Source: Streptomyces sp. NBC_01669 (GTDB lineage: Bacteria > Actinomycetota > Actinomycetes > Streptomycetales > Streptomycetaceae). From it: DNA of 64,000 nucleotides. The number at the start of each line of letters is the position of its first letter. The stretch's first letter is position 1. The stretch covers positions 1,550,001-1,614,000 of the forward strand of contig NZ_JAPEQG010000001.1 of assembly GCF_026339735.1 (NCBI RefSeq), given 5' to 3'. Positions 15,290 to 24,820 of this stretch are shown here, one piece after another. The translations under genes were made by a program, and so were the position numbers. A model generated the notes under the pieces. That model ran no database searches, was not told the DNA's origin, and was given only the letters and a program-made list of their open reading frames with translations.

Positions 15290-17280
15290 GGAACGAGAAC
15301 TCCATGCCGTCCCTGCGCGACGCAGCCCGTGGCCGCATTCTCTTCGGCGGCGACTACAACCCCGAACAGTGGCCCGAGGAGGTGTGGGAGGACGACGCAC
15401 GGCTGATGAAGGAGGCCGGGGTCAACACCGTCACCCTCGGGGTGTTCTCCTGGGCGCGGATCGAACCCCGCCCGGGTGTACGCGAGTTCGGGTGGCTCGA
15501 CCGCCTGATGGATCTCATGCACGCCCATGGCATCGGCGTCGTGCTCGCCACACCGACCGCGTCCCCGCCGCCGTGGATGGGGGTGAAGCACCCGGAGACA
15601 CTGCCGCGCGCCGAGGACGGTTCGGTCGTCTGGTACGGATCGCGGCAGCACTTCTGCGCGAGTTCGCCGGTCTACCGCCGTTACGCGGCGTCCGTCACCG
15701 AGGACCTGGCGGCGCGGTACGCCGACCACCCGGCGCTCACCGTGTGGCACATCAACAACGAGTACTGCACGTACTGCTGGTGCGACGAGACGGCCGCACA
15801 CTTCCGCTGGTGGCTGCGGAACCGCTACGGCACCGTCGAGGCGCTCAACGAGGCGTGGGGAACGGCGTTCTGGAGTCAGCGCTACGACACCTGGACGGAG
15901 ATCCTGCCGCCGCGCAAGGCGCAATACATGAAGAACCCCACGCAGGTTCTGGACTTCAAGCGGTTCACGTCCGACGCCCTGAGGGAGTGCTACGCGGCCG
16001 AGCGGGACATCGTCGCCCGGCACACCCCGCACATCCCGGTGACCACCAACTTCATGCCGCTGTGGTCGGGCCAGGACGCCTGGGCGTGGTCGGCGCAGGA
16101 GGACATCGTCTCCGTCGACATCTACCCCGACCCGAAGGACCCGCAGGGCGGTCAGTACAACGCGATGCTCGCCGACATGACGCGCTCGCAGGCCGCCGGG
16201 CCGTGGATGCTCATGGAACAGGCCGCGGGAGCGGTGAACTGGCGCGGCGTCAACCATCCCAAGCCGGCCGGCCTGAACCGGCTCTGGTCACTGCAGTCCG
16301 TGGCGCGCGGCGCCGATGCCGTCTGCTACTTCCAGTGGCGGCAGTCCCGGCAGGGCTCGGAGAAGTTCCACTCCGGGATGCTCACGCATGCGGGTGAGCA
16401 CGGTCGTACCTTCCGGGAGATCAAGCAGCTCGGCGCCGAACTCGCCACGATCGGCGCGGCGGTGAGCGGCACGGACGTGCCCGGCGAAGTGGCGATCCTG
16501 CACGACTGGGACTCCTGGTGGGCGAGCGGGCAGGAGGGGCGGCCCTCCGCGCTCCTCGACTACACGGACCTGGTGCAGAGCTGGCACCGCGCCCTGTGGG
16601 AGACCGGAACCGCCACCGAATTCGCCCGCCCGGACGCCGACTTGAGCCGGTTCCGGATGGTGGCCGTGCCGCAGCTGTATCTGCTGTCGGACACCGCGAT
16701 CGACAACCTCGTCGGCTATGTGCGCGGCGGCGGGACGCTGGTCTGCGGCTTCTTCAGCGGGGTCGCGGACGTGGACGACCGGATCAGACCGGGCGGCATG
16801 GACGAGCGGCTGCGCGAGCTGTTCGGCATCCGTACGCTCCACGAGTGGTGGCCGCTCGACGCGGACACGACGGTGGAGTGCGACGGCTTCCGGGCAGGTG
16901 TCTGGTCGGAGGAGCTGGAGGCGGAGCCGGGTACGGAGATCATCTCCGCGTACCGCGGCGGCGAGCTGGACGGGCTGCCCGCGGTCCTGCGCAGGGACCG
17001 CGCGTACTACGTGTCGACGCTGCCCGAACCGGAGGCGCTGCGCGCCCTGCTCGGCCGGGTGGCGGCAGAGACGGGGGCCGGGCCCGTGCTGGCCGGGCTG
17101 CCGAAGGGTGTGGAGGCGGTCCGCCGCGGCGAGCTGCTGTTCCTGCTGCACCACGGGCGGGGCAGTGTCACCGTGCCGGTCCCCGGCCCACACGTGGATC
17201 TGCTGACCGGGGCGGACGTCGACGGCCTTGTGGAGCTGGGCCGTTACGGCGTGGCCGTGCTGCGAGGCATCACACCATGA
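15286..17280 (+). CDS. GH42 beta-galactosidase
   Basis: 664 aa. The ATG overlaps the GH74 stop (ATGA); a second ATG at 15304 with GAGGAACGAG ahead is an equally good start. GH42 hallmarks are FGGDYNPEQWPEEVW near the N-terminus, the acid/base Glu159 in HINNEYC and the nucleophile Glu311 in WMLMEQAAG. The middle domain has the trimerisation-type fold, followed by a short C-terminal beta domain. No signal peptide is present. In this context it should remove beta-galactose from side chains of imported xyloglucan fragments. Confidence 0.92.
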   Translation: MRNENSMPSLRDAARGRILFGGDYNPEQWPEEVWEDDARLMKEAGVNTVTLGVFSWARIEPRPGVREFGWLDRLMDLMHAHGIGVVLATPTASPPPWMGVKHPETLPRAEDGSVVWYGSRQHFCASSPVYRRYAASVTEDLAARYADHPALTVWHINNEYCTYCWCDETAAHFRWWLRNRYGTVEALNEAWGTAFWSQRYDTWTEILPPRKAQYMKNPTQVLDFKRFTSDALRECYAAERDIVARHTPHIPVTTNFMPLWSGQDAWAWSAQEDIVSVDIYPDPKDPQGGQYNAMLADMTRSQAAGPWMLMEQAAGAVNWRGVNHPKPAGLNRLWSLQSVARGADAVCYFQWRQSRQGSEKFHSGMLTHAGEHGRTFREIKQLGAELATIGAAVSGTDVPGEVAILHDWDSWWASGQEGRPSALLDYTDLVQSWHRALWETGTATEFARPDADLSRFRMVAVPQLYLLSDTAIDNLVGYVRGGGTLVCGFFSGVADVDDRIRPGGMDERLRELFGIRTLHEWWPLDADTTVECDGFRAGVWSEELEAEPGTEIISAYRGGELDGLPAVLRRDRAYYVSTLPEPEALRALLGRVAAETGAGPVLAGLPKGVEAVRRGELLFLLHHGRGSVTVPVPGPHVDLLTGADVDGLVELGRYGVAVLRGITP

Positions 17281-19559
17281 GCGACGGTAGGGAGGCAGGC
17301 GCCCGGAAGTGCGACGGTACGTGGGAACCGTGTCCCGCGGCCCGCTGGGAGGACGCCTTCCTGAGCGGAAACGGCCGGCACGGCGCCATGGTGTACGGGG
17401 ACCCTGATGATGACCGGGTCATCGTCAACCACCACACCCTGGTCCGCCCCAACGGCAGGGAACACGCCCGCCCGCCCCGGCTCGCCGACCGGCTGGAACG
17501 CCTCCAGGACGCGCTCCTGGCCGGGGACGTCACCGCGGCCGAGCAGTTCGGAGCGGGCCACCCGTTGCTGTGGGTGCAGCCGTTCCACCCGGCGTTCCAG
17601 ACCCGGGTACGTCGCGCTCCCGCCCCGGTCTCCGGCTCCATCGGGACGGCCGGCTACCGCCGCGCCGTCGACTTCACCACCGGGGAGATCCGCGCCTCGC
17701 AGGAGGACTGGCGGAGCCGTGTCTTCGTCTCGCGGGCCGACGACGTCATCGTCCAGTACATCACCGGGTTCGGGCTCGTCGTGGACCTGACCCTGGACCA
17801 CGCACTGCCCGGTGCGCCGCCGCGCCTCGCCATCGGCCGCAGTACCGTACTGACTCCTGACGGCGCCCAGTTGGCGCTGCGTGCGGGCTACCCGGACGGC
17901 GATCTCGCGTTCACCGGCGTCACCGTGGCCCGGGCGGACGGCGGCACCGTGACGGTGTCGGGCGAGGGCATCCGCGTCGAGGGCGCGCGAAGTCTGCTCC
18001 TACTGACCCGGGTGCGGCGCCACGCAGGCAGCCTGGACCTCGCCGAGGAGTGGGCGGCGCTGCCGTACGCCGACTATGCGACGCTGCTCGCCCGGCACCG
18101 GCCGCTGCACCGCACCGCCTACGAGCGCGCCGCCCTCACCCTCCACGCCGACTCCGGCGAACGCGGTTTGCCGGGGAGCGAGCTGATACGCCGCCCCGAC
18201 AGTCCCGCGCTCCTGGAGCGCCTCTTCGCGGCGGGCCGCTACCACCTGCTCTCCGCCTCCGGAGCACTTCCGCCCCGGCTGACGGGCCTGTGGACGGGCG
18301 ACTGGAACACGGCCTGGTCCGGTGCGTTCACCACCAACGCCAATCTCAATCTCCAGATCGCCTCGGCCGCCGCGGCGGGGCTGCCGGAGGTGTCGGAAGC
18401 CCATGCCGGTCTGGTCCGCGGCCAGCTCGCCGACTGGCGGGACAACGCCCGCGCGATCTTCGGCACCCGGGGGATCGTCGCCCCGACCCACACGGACGGC
18501 GAGTCCGGCCACAACTACCACTTCCAGCGCGCCTATCCGCATCATCTGTGGACTGCGGGAGCGGACTGGCTGCTGCAACCGCTCCTGGAACATGCCGAGA
18601 CCACCGGCGTCACGGACCCGTGGCTGACCGGAGCACTCACCGAAGCGGCCCAGTTCTACGAGGACTTCCTCACCCGCCACGCCCCTGACGGCACCCTCAC
18701 CATCGTCCCCTCGTACTCACCGGAGAACCGACCGGCCAACGCGAGCTGGGGAACGGTCAACGCCACCATGGACATCGCGGCGGCCCACCACGCCCTGACC
18801 GCCGCCGCCGACCGCTCCCCGGGCCACCCGGCCGCCGCCCGCTGGCGCGTCCTCGCCGACCGTCTCCCCCGGTTCCGCGTCAATGAGGACGGGGCGCTCG
18901 CCGAATGGGCGTGGCCGGGCCTGCGGGAGACGTACGACCACCGTCACCTCAGCCATCTCTACCCGGTGTGGCCGCTGGCCGCGATCAACCCGTACGACAC
19001 GCCGGAGCTCGCGGACGCCGCACACCGCGCACTGGAACTGCGCGGTGCGGAGAACGACTCCGCCCACGGCCATCTGCACCACGCGCTGATCGCTGCGCGG
19101 CTGCGGGACGGTGTGCGGGTCCTGGACGCGCTGAATGCCGTGCTGGAGGGCGACTTCTTCCACCACTCGCTGATGAGCTCGCACTATCCGTCCCGCAATG
19201 TCTACAACGCGGACTCCGCTCATGCACTGCCCGCGGTGGTCATCGAGATGCTCGTCCAGTCCACGTCGGACCGGCTGATCCTGCTGCCCGCGCTTCCCGA
19301 CACGTATCCCGCCGGCGAACTGTGCGGTGTACGAACCCGGTTCGGCGCCCGCATGGACCTGTCCTGGACCGACGACGGTCACGCCACGGCCGTCCTGCGC
19401 CCCACCCGTGACACCCGTGTCGATGTGCGTACGGGCGAGGGGCGCACCCTCACCGATGGCGCGACACCCGACCCCACCGAGACCTCCGCCGGAACTCCCG
19501 TGACCCTGCTGGACCTGACGGCCGGCGTGGACCGCGTCCTCACTCTGAGGCCGCGGTAG
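17277..19559 (+). CDS. GH95 family alpha-L-fucosidase (or alpha-galactosidase)
   Basis: 760 aa, beginning at the ATG that overlaps the GH42 stop. GH95 features are an N-terminal beta domain with AARWEDAFLSGNGRHGAMVYGD, the (alpha/alpha)6 barrel with LTGLWTGDWNTAWSGAF, the Asn motif TNANLNLQ, and the general-base region YDHRHLSHLYPVWP. There is no signal peptide. Members hydrolyse alpha-1,2-fucose, and some prefer alpha-L-galactose. Next to GH42, GH31 and GH3, xyloglucan fucose is the natural substrate. It is the last gene of the operon and is followed by a terminator. Confidence 0.88.
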   Translation: MSDGREAGARKCDGTWEPCPAARWEDAFLSGNGRHGAMVYGDPDDDRVIVNHHTLVRPNGREHARPPRLADRLERLQDALLAGDVTAAEQFGAGHPLLWVQPFHPAFQTRVRRAPAPVSGSIGTAGYRRAVDFTTGEIRASQEDWRSRVFVSRADDVIVQYITGFGLVVDLTLDHALPGAPPRLAIGRSTVLTPDGAQLALRAGYPDGDLAFTGVTVARADGGTVTVSGEGIRVEGARSLLLLTRVRRHAGSLDLAEEWAALPYADYATLLARHRPLHRTAYERAALTLHADSGERGLPGSELIRRPDSPALLERLFAAGRYHLLSASGALPPRLTGLWTGDWNTAWSGAFTTNANLNLQIASAAAAGLPEVSEAHAGLVRGQLADWRDNARAIFGTRGIVAPTHTDGESGHNYHFQRAYPHHLWTAGADWLLQPLLEHAETTGVTDPWLTGALTEAAQFYEDFLTRHAPDGTLTIVPSYSPENRPANASWGTVNATMDIAAAHHALTAAADRSPGHPAAARWRVLADRLPRFRVNEDGALAEWAWPGLRETYDHRHLSHLYPVWPLAAINPYDTPELADAAHRALELRGAENDSAHGHLHHALIAARLRDGVRVLDALNAVLEGDFFHHSLMSSHYPSRNVYNADSAHALPAVVIEMLVQSTSDRLILLPALPDTYPAGELCGVRTRFGARMDLSWTDDGHATAVLRPTRDTRVDVRTGEGRTLTDGATPDPTETSAGTPVTLLDLTAGVDRVLTLRPR

Positions 19560-19606
19560 CCCACGGCGACGTCGGCGCGTTCGGCACCTCGCAGGGAACG
19601 CTAAGG

Positions 19607-19631
19607 AGTCGGCCCCCGCGGGGGGCCGGCT
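19607..19631. terminator. Bidirectional GC hairpin
   Basis: The arms GGCCCCC and GGGGGCC have a 3-nt loop, and the stem is extended by flanking pairs. The hairpin lies between the convergent GH95 and LacI-family stops. Confidence 0.75.
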
Positions 19632-19652
19632 CGTCCGACTCGTGCGCGCAGC

Positions 19653-20663
19653 TCAGCCGAGTGGCGCTGGACCGCTGCTCGCTCGCACCGTCAACTCCGG
19701 TGCCAGCAACTCGACTTCGTCCGTCCCACGCCCGCCGAGCTTCGCCACGACCTGCTCGACGGCGCGCCGCCCCATCTCCTGCGCCGGTATGGCGACCGAG
19801 GTGAGACGCACCGAGGCCTGGGAGGCCACCTGCTCCGGGCAGATCGCGACCACCGACACGTCCTCGGGCACCGCCCGTCCCTGCTGCCGCAACAGATTGA
19901 GCAGCGGCTCGACGGCCGCCTCGTTCTGCACGATGAACCCGCTGGTGCCGGGCCGTTCGTCGGAGATCCGGGCCAGGGTCTGGGCCATCGCCGCGTACCC
20001 GCCCTCGCAGGACCGGTGCAGCACCCGCACCCCTGCCTCCTGCGCCTTCGCCCGCACGCCGTCCACCGTCCGCTCGGCGAACCCGGTGTGCCGCTCGTAC
20101 ACCGCCGCCGCCTCGCCGATCACAGCGATCTCGCGGTGTCCGAGCCCGGCGAGGTGTTCCACGCAGAGTGCTCCGGTCGCCTCGAAGTCGAGGTCCACAC
20201 AGGTCAGTCCGTCGGTGTCGGCGGGCAGGCCGATCAGCACGGCGGCCCGGTCGGTCTCGCGCAGCAGCGGCAGCCGCTCGTCCTGCAGTTCCACGTCCAT
20301 CAGGATCATGGCGTCGGCGAGCGAGCTGCCCGCGATCCGCCGCACCGCCGTCGGACCTTCCTCCCCGGTGAGGAGCAGGACATCGTATCCGTGGGTGCGG
20401 GCGGTGGTGGCGACGGCGATGGCGATCTCCATCATCACGGGCACATACATGTCGGTGCGCAGCGGCACCATGAGCGCGATGATGTTGGACCGGCTGCTCG
20501 CGAGGGCGCGGGCCCCGGCGTTGGGGTGGTACCCGAGCTGCTGAATACTTCGCTCCACCCGCTCCCGGGTGGACATGGAGATGGACCGCTTCCCACTGAG
20601 GACATAGCTCACCGTGCTCGCGGACACTCCGGCGTGCTGGGCGACCTCGGCAAGGGTGACCAT
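19653..20663 (-). CDS. LacI-family transcriptional regulator of the xyloglucan locus
   Basis: 336 aa. The N-terminal HTH reads VTLAEVAQHAGVSASTVSYVLSG, followed by the hinge helix region (YHPNAGARALASSRS). The C-terminal periplasmic-binding-protein-like sensor domain is complete. Two GAAGCGCTTC palindromes lie in its own upstream region, so autoregulation is likely. Identical 14-mers are found in the promoter region of the GH3/GH31 and transporter operons. It is inferred to repress the locus until a xyloglucan-derived sugar binds. The start is the methionine directly preceding the HTH. Confidence 0.9.
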   Translation of the reverse strand: MVTLAEVAQHAGVSASTVSYVLSGKRSISMSTRERVERSIQQLGYHPNAGARALASSRSNIIALMVPLRTDMYVPVMMEIAIAVATTARTHGYDVLLLTGEEGPTAVRRIAGSSLADAMILMDVELQDERLPLLRETDRAAVLIGLPADTDGLTCVDLDFEATGALCVEHLAGLGHREIAVIGEAAAVYERHTGFAERTVDGVRAKAQEAGVRVLHRSCEGGYAAMAQTLARISDERPGTSGFIVQNEAAVEPLLNLLRQQGRAVPEDVSVVAICPEQVASQASVRLTSVAIPAQEMGRRAVEQVVAKLGGRGTDEVELLAPELTVRASSGPAPLG

Positions 20664-20738
20664 TCAGCTCTCCATCACAGGACGACAGTGGATCGAGGGG
20701 CACGGACAAGAGATCGACAGCGGATCAAGAGCAAAGGG

Positions 20739-20751
20739 CGAAGCGCTTCGA
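20739..20751. promoter_or_regulatory. LacI-type operator in regulator promoter (proximal)
   Basis: CGAAGCGCTTCGA lies about 76 bp upstream of the LacI gene start. It shares the 13-base core of the sites at 9968 and 10139. Confidence 0.75.
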
Positions 20752-20824
20752 CTGCACCCCTTCCCGGCTGTGACATGCACAGCAGTGCGAGAGTAGCTCC
20801 GCTCGCAGAGCGTGTCCAGAGGCG

Positions 20825-20844
20825 GTGTCGAAGCGCTTCGACAC
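20825..20844. promoter_or_regulatory. LacI-type operator, perfect 20-bp palindrome (distal)
   Basis: GTGTCGAAGCGCTTCGACAC is fully self-complementary over 20 bases, the best site of the set. It lies 86 bp from the proximal copy, a spacing that could support looping. Confidence 0.8.
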
Positions 20845-20942
20845 GGTTGTACCGGACGAGTGCCGGGGCGGGGCGGCCCACCCCCACGATAGGCCGCCCG
20901 CGGCCGCGAGCACACGGGTCGGCGCAGCGCGGACACCCCTTT

Positions 20943-21100
20943 CAGGAGGCCGACGGCGTCCAGCTGCCCAGCCAGTCTGCGATCTCCTGCCCCGTGGCCT
21001 GGTCGTCCGTGAGCTGCGGCCGGTCGCTGCTCGCGGATCCGGCACCCGGTCCGCTGTGCGGGTACCCGGCGAAGCGGTCGTCCTTCCTGTCATGGCCTGA
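20943..21100 (-). other. Possible gene remnant in an otherwise empty gap
   Basis: The gap from 20845 to 21414 has no convincing gene. One minus-strand frame reads YPHSGPGAGSASSDRPQL and ends QEIADWLGSWTPSAS before a stop at 20943. It looks like the hydrophilic C-terminus of a lost protein, but no family was recognised. Confidence 0.3.
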
Positions 21101-21414
21101 ACCGTCCCGTGCGGGTGGGGAGTGGCGCTCAGGCAGTAGTTGCCGCCGGGCTGCGAAATGGTTGCCGTGCTTCCGGAAGTCTGCACAGGTGCTGATTCAC
21201 GTCATGCCCGGCGCCGGTCGAATCGCCGGTCGCGCGGAGTGAGCGCCGCGCGCGGACCGGTCACCCAGAGCGGCACATAGAGGGCGCCGGCCGTCCTGGG
21301 GTGAGTACGCCGGCACCAGGAGGAGAGCCACGCCATCGACACCGGGGACCAACGCGCTCGGGAAGCCCATCACCCCAGCCTCGCCGACCGGCCGCCGGCA
21401 GGGAGAAATACGTA

Positions 21415-21444
21415 CCGCCGCGCCCGGTTGACCGGGCGCGGCGG
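21415..21444 (-). terminator. Perfect 13-bp hairpin terminator of the M4 protease gene
   Basis: CCGCCGCGCCCGG, a TTGA loop and CCGGGCGCGGCGG form a perfect stem 29 bp beyond the M4 protease stop codon. Confidence 0.8.
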
Positions 21445-21472
21445 GTGTGGGCGGTGTGGTGGAGAAGAAAGG

Positions 21473-23827
21473 TCAGAAGGTGAGGCTCCAGCTGTCGAGG
21501 TAGCCGGGGTCGACGGTGAAGATGCCGGGGGTGTCGTCCTGGACCCGCAGCTTCCAGGTGCCGTTGGCGGGAACCGCCGACGCGTCGACCGTGTAGGTGG
21601 TGTGCAGCTCGCCCTCGCCGGTGTCCCAGTACCAGTCCTTGACCGGGATCTCCGTGCCGTTCTCGCTGACCAGGCTGATCACCTGACCGCCGACCCACGG
21701 GTGGTAGAGGTCGACCGTGACCTTGAGGTCACTGGAGGCGTTGCCCTTGCGGCCGCTGACGATGAGCGGTGACTCGATGGACTTCCAGTTGGGGATGTCG
21801 AAACGGGCGGGGTTGACGAAGAAGTCACCGCCGGAGTCCAGGACGGTCCACACGAACCGCACCGTGCGCTTGACCGTCGGGGAGTTCTTGATGGTGACGG
21901 CCGCCGCGAAGTCTCCGGCCTTCCTCGGAGTGCCGGTGATCAGGCCCGTTTCGGCGTTGATGGAAAGGCCCTTGGGCAGCCCGTCCGCGGAGTACGTCAG
22001 GGGGCCCGGCCGAGAGCTCGTCGCCTCGATCTGACGGCTGGTCGGCTGGCCGACGGCCGACTTCCGCGTGGAGGGGGCGATCACGGCGATGTGGTTCACA
22101 TAGCGGGCGCCGACGTTGACGGCCGCCCAGGCGTTACCGACGGCCTCGTAGGCGTCGCTGGTCTGGCCGAACAGGTCGGCGGCCGCCTGGAGGGTGGCGG
22201 CGCGGGCGCCCGCGTAGTCGGTGCTGCTGGTCATGTAGAGCGTCAGCGCCCGGTACCAGACGGCTGTCGCGTCGCTCTGTCCGAGACCGACGACCGGCAG
22301 GCCGTCGTACGTGGGGCTGTCGTAGGCGACGCCGTTGATGGTCTTCTTCCCGCTGCCCTCGGAGAGCAGGTAGAAGAAGTGGTTGGCCACGCCGGAGCTG
22401 AGGTGCGGGTCGAGCTTCCTGGTCTCGGGGGTCCAGTAGTCCTGCGAGGTGCCCTTGACGGAGGCGTCCTTGGAGGGCTGGTCCATGTAGCGCAACGGCT
22501 TGCCGGTGCCGCGGACGTCGGCGAGCTCGCCGATCATGTAGTCGGGCACGTCGGCGGGGTTGTCGGCGAAGAACTCCACAGAGGTGCCCATGATGTCGCT
22601 GGTGGCCTCGTTCAGGCCGCCGGACTCACCGGAGTAGGTCAGGTTCGCGGTGGCGTAGGTGACGCCATGCGTCATCTCGTGGGCGGCGATGTCGAGTTCG
22701 GTGAGCGGCTTGGCGTTGTTCAGGCCGTCGCCGTAGGTCATGCAGAAACAGCCGTCGTTCCAGAAGGCGTTGGCGTATGCGTCGCCGTAGTGGACCCGGG
22801 AGGCGGCCCCGACACCGTTGTCGGCGATGCCGTTGCGGCCGAAGCGGTCGTGGTAGAAGTCCCAGGTCTGCCGCTGGCCGTAGGCGGCGTCCACGGCCGC
22901 GGTCTGGCGGTCGGCCGTCGTTCCGTCGCCCCAGACATCGTTGTCGTCGGTGACGAGAACGCCGTTGCCGCCGACGCCGGTCAGGTCGTACGTCTTGTGG
23001 CCGCCGCGCTCGGGGTCGGTCAGCTCGTAGAGGCTGCCGTTGTGCACGGTGCCGACCTCCACCTGGCCGCTGTACTGGCTGTGGCCCGTGCCGGTGCGGA
23101 TCTGCTCGACACTCTGGAGCTGCTTGCCGGTCGTGGCGTCGGTCACCACGCTCAGACTGCTCGGGGTGCCGTCCTCCTGGACGCCGCTGACGACGGACTG
23201 CCAGGCGAGCGTGGGCTTCCCGTCCCCGAGCCAGACGACCAGCTTCGGTGAGCCGTCCGGGGCCGCGTCCTCGGTCTTCTTGGTCTTCGCGGCGGCCAGG
23301 GCGGACTTCCTCGCCGTCGCAGCCGTGACGGCGGCCTCGGTCGTCGGCACCGACACCTTCGCGTCCGAGGCCTTGGTGACGGTACGGGCCGCGCCCTGCT
23401 CGTGGACCACCAGGTCGCCGCCGATGACGGGCAGGCCGGCGTAGGTGCGCTCGTAGCGGGTGTGCACGGTGCCGTCGGCGTCCTTGACGACATCCTTGGG
23501 TATCAACTCCTCCCGATCGCCCAGCTTCAGGGAACGGGCGGTGGTGGCACGAGCGTCGGTCGCAGCCTCGAGCAGCTTCCTGCGCTGCGCGGGGGAGAGC
23601 GCGACGGACCTGGCACCGGGTCGGGGCTCCGCCGTTATCTGCCGTAGTGCTTGGTCCGTGCCGACCGGGGCGGAGACGGTGCCCGAGGCGGGGAGGGCCG
23701 AAACGATGAGCGCGGCCAAAGCGACGGCCGCGGTTGCCGCGACGCGCCCATATGTGGAGGTTCCACGAAGGGAGGGATGGGGTTCATGAGGCGACGTGGC
23801 CCTGTTGTTAAGGAAGTTGTTCGGCAC
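21473..23827 (-). CDS. Secreted M4 neutral metalloprotease with P-domain
   Basis: 784 aa from a GTG at 23827 preceded by GGAGAT. The frame is open to 23950, but the proposed start gives a proper signal peptide (AATAAVALAALIVSALPASG). An FTP-type propeptide region comes next (TYAGLPVIGGDLVVH and a PepSY-like part). The catalytic domain shows the zinc site HEMTHG with the third ligand in GGLNEATSD. C-terminal to it are a putative Ig domain (LPKGLSINAETGLITGTP) and a P/Homo-B-like domain ending at SWSLTF. The enzyme should be an extracellular thermolysin-like protease. It is probably transcribed alone and ends at a strong terminator. Confidence 0.92.
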   Translation of the reverse strand: MPNNFLNNRATSPHEPHPSLRGTSTYGRVAATAAVALAALIVSALPASGTVSAPVGTDQALRQITAEPRPGARSVALSPAQRRKLLEAATDARATTARSLKLGDREELIPKDVVKDADGTVHTRYERTYAGLPVIGGDLVVHEQGAARTVTKASDAKVSVPTTEAAVTAATARKSALAAAKTKKTEDAAPDGSPKLVVWLGDGKPTLAWQSVVSGVQEDGTPSSLSVVTDATTGKQLQSVEQIRTGTGHSQYSGQVEVGTVHNGSLYELTDPERGGHKTYDLTGVGGNGVLVTDDNDVWGDGTTADRQTAAVDAAYGQRQTWDFYHDRFGRNGIADNGVGAASRVHYGDAYANAFWNDGCFCMTYGDGLNNAKPLTELDIAAHEMTHGVTYATANLTYSGESGGLNEATSDIMGTSVEFFADNPADVPDYMIGELADVRGTGKPLRYMDQPSKDASVKGTSQDYWTPETRKLDPHLSSGVANHFFYLLSEGSGKKTINGVAYDSPTYDGLPVVGLGQSDATAVWYRALTLYMTSSTDYAGARAATLQAAADLFGQTSDAYEAVGNAWAAVNVGARYVNHIAVIAPSTRKSAVGQPTSRQIEATSSRPGPLTYSADGLPKGLSINAETGLITGTPRKAGDFAAAVTIKNSPTVKRTVRFVWTVLDSGGDFFVNPARFDIPNWKSIESPLIVSGRKGNASSDLKVTVDLYHPWVGGQVISLVSENGTEIPVKDWYWDTGEGELHTTYTVDASAVPANGTWKLRVQDDTPGIFTVDPGYLDSWSLTF

Positions 23828-24268
23828 TGCTGTATCTCCTTCTGTCCGGACGTGTGGTGACGGCCGGCGGGGGTGGGGAACCGGAGGCTGGGAGTGCCTC
23901 CGACGTGACGGTGTGCGATGCGACGCGGGTGTAGGTCGTCGCGCTCGCACCGGCGGTGGTCGGGACGGACTGTGTCACCGCCCTCTGCTAGGGCAGCGAA
24001 AGATGGGGCCGCGGCCGGCCATCGGCTGAAGCGGCTCGGGCTGCCCCAGGACATCGCCGGCGCTGTCGGCCTTCCTGCTGTCGGACAAGGCGGTGTGCGA
24101 GCGCTTGGCCATGCGGCAAAGACATGGACCTTTGTGGCGCCGCGGCACCAACTCACCTGTTCCGACGAAAGGTCGGACGATCGAAGTCGGGGGCGGCCAC
24201 CGGCGGGGGTCCGGCGGCCGCCGTAGGTGGTGCGGCTCAGCCGCAGTTCCCAGCGGGGCGGGACCGTG
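23828..24268. other. Intergenic region without recognisable gene
   Basis: These 441 bases hold the promoter region of the M4 protease. Short open frames exist on both strands but show no signal peptide, domain or ribosome site that I could support. Confidence 0.6.
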
Positions 24269-24535
24269 TCACCAGATCGGTGTCGCTGGTCGCGCCGTCG
24301 ATCCGAACGACCCGTCGGCTGGTGTCCGCGGAGGCGTACGGAGGACCGGAAGACCGGCGTTGACGTCGGCATGTGTCCCGGTGATCGTGCCGGGCACCAC
24401 CTCGGCGACGGGCGTCGCGTCGGGTGTGGCCGCCCGGGCCGGTGTCACCGCCGCAAGCAGGGCGGCGGCGCCGAGCGGGGCGACGAGCCCGGAGTTCCGC
24501 CTGCCGCGCAGCGGTGCGGGGTTGAGCTGTGGCAT
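24269..24535 (-). CDS. Small exported protein, possibly frameshifted
   Basis: 88 aa. A signal peptide (RRNSGLVAPLGAAALLAAVTPARA) precedes a short mature part of about 53 residues. The mature part ends abruptly in GSTARPATPIW. An alternative forward reading of the same DNA continues as VVRIDGATSDTDLVTRSRPAGNCG, which looks more like a folded extracellular (possibly SH3-like) domain. The gene may therefore carry a frameshift near 24340. It is divergent from the regulator at 24821. No function is assigned. Confidence 0.45.
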   Translation of the reverse strand: MPQLNPAPLRGRRNSGLVAPLGAAALLAAVTPARAATPDATPVAEVVPGTITGTHADVNAGLPVLRTPPRTPADGSFGSTARPATPIW

Positions 24536-24820
24536 GAATGTCTCCCACGTGCCGACATGTCTCGACTGGGCCCTGAATATCCGAACAGGTTTCGACGCAT
24601 CGCCGCGTCGGCGGCTTGTGATCACCCTGTCCGGCGCGCGATCCGCCGGACAAGGAGGTCCGGAGTGCGGGTCCGCGCAACTGCGCAGATGTGAACAGGA
24701 ACAGACATGAACGGAACGGTTCCGCACCGGTCGTACAGTGATGTAACGCGCGCGTGATCCCTCCGGCCGACTCCGCCGCGTACGATCGGCCTCGCCAGCA
24801 CGCCGAAAGGGGGGACAGCT

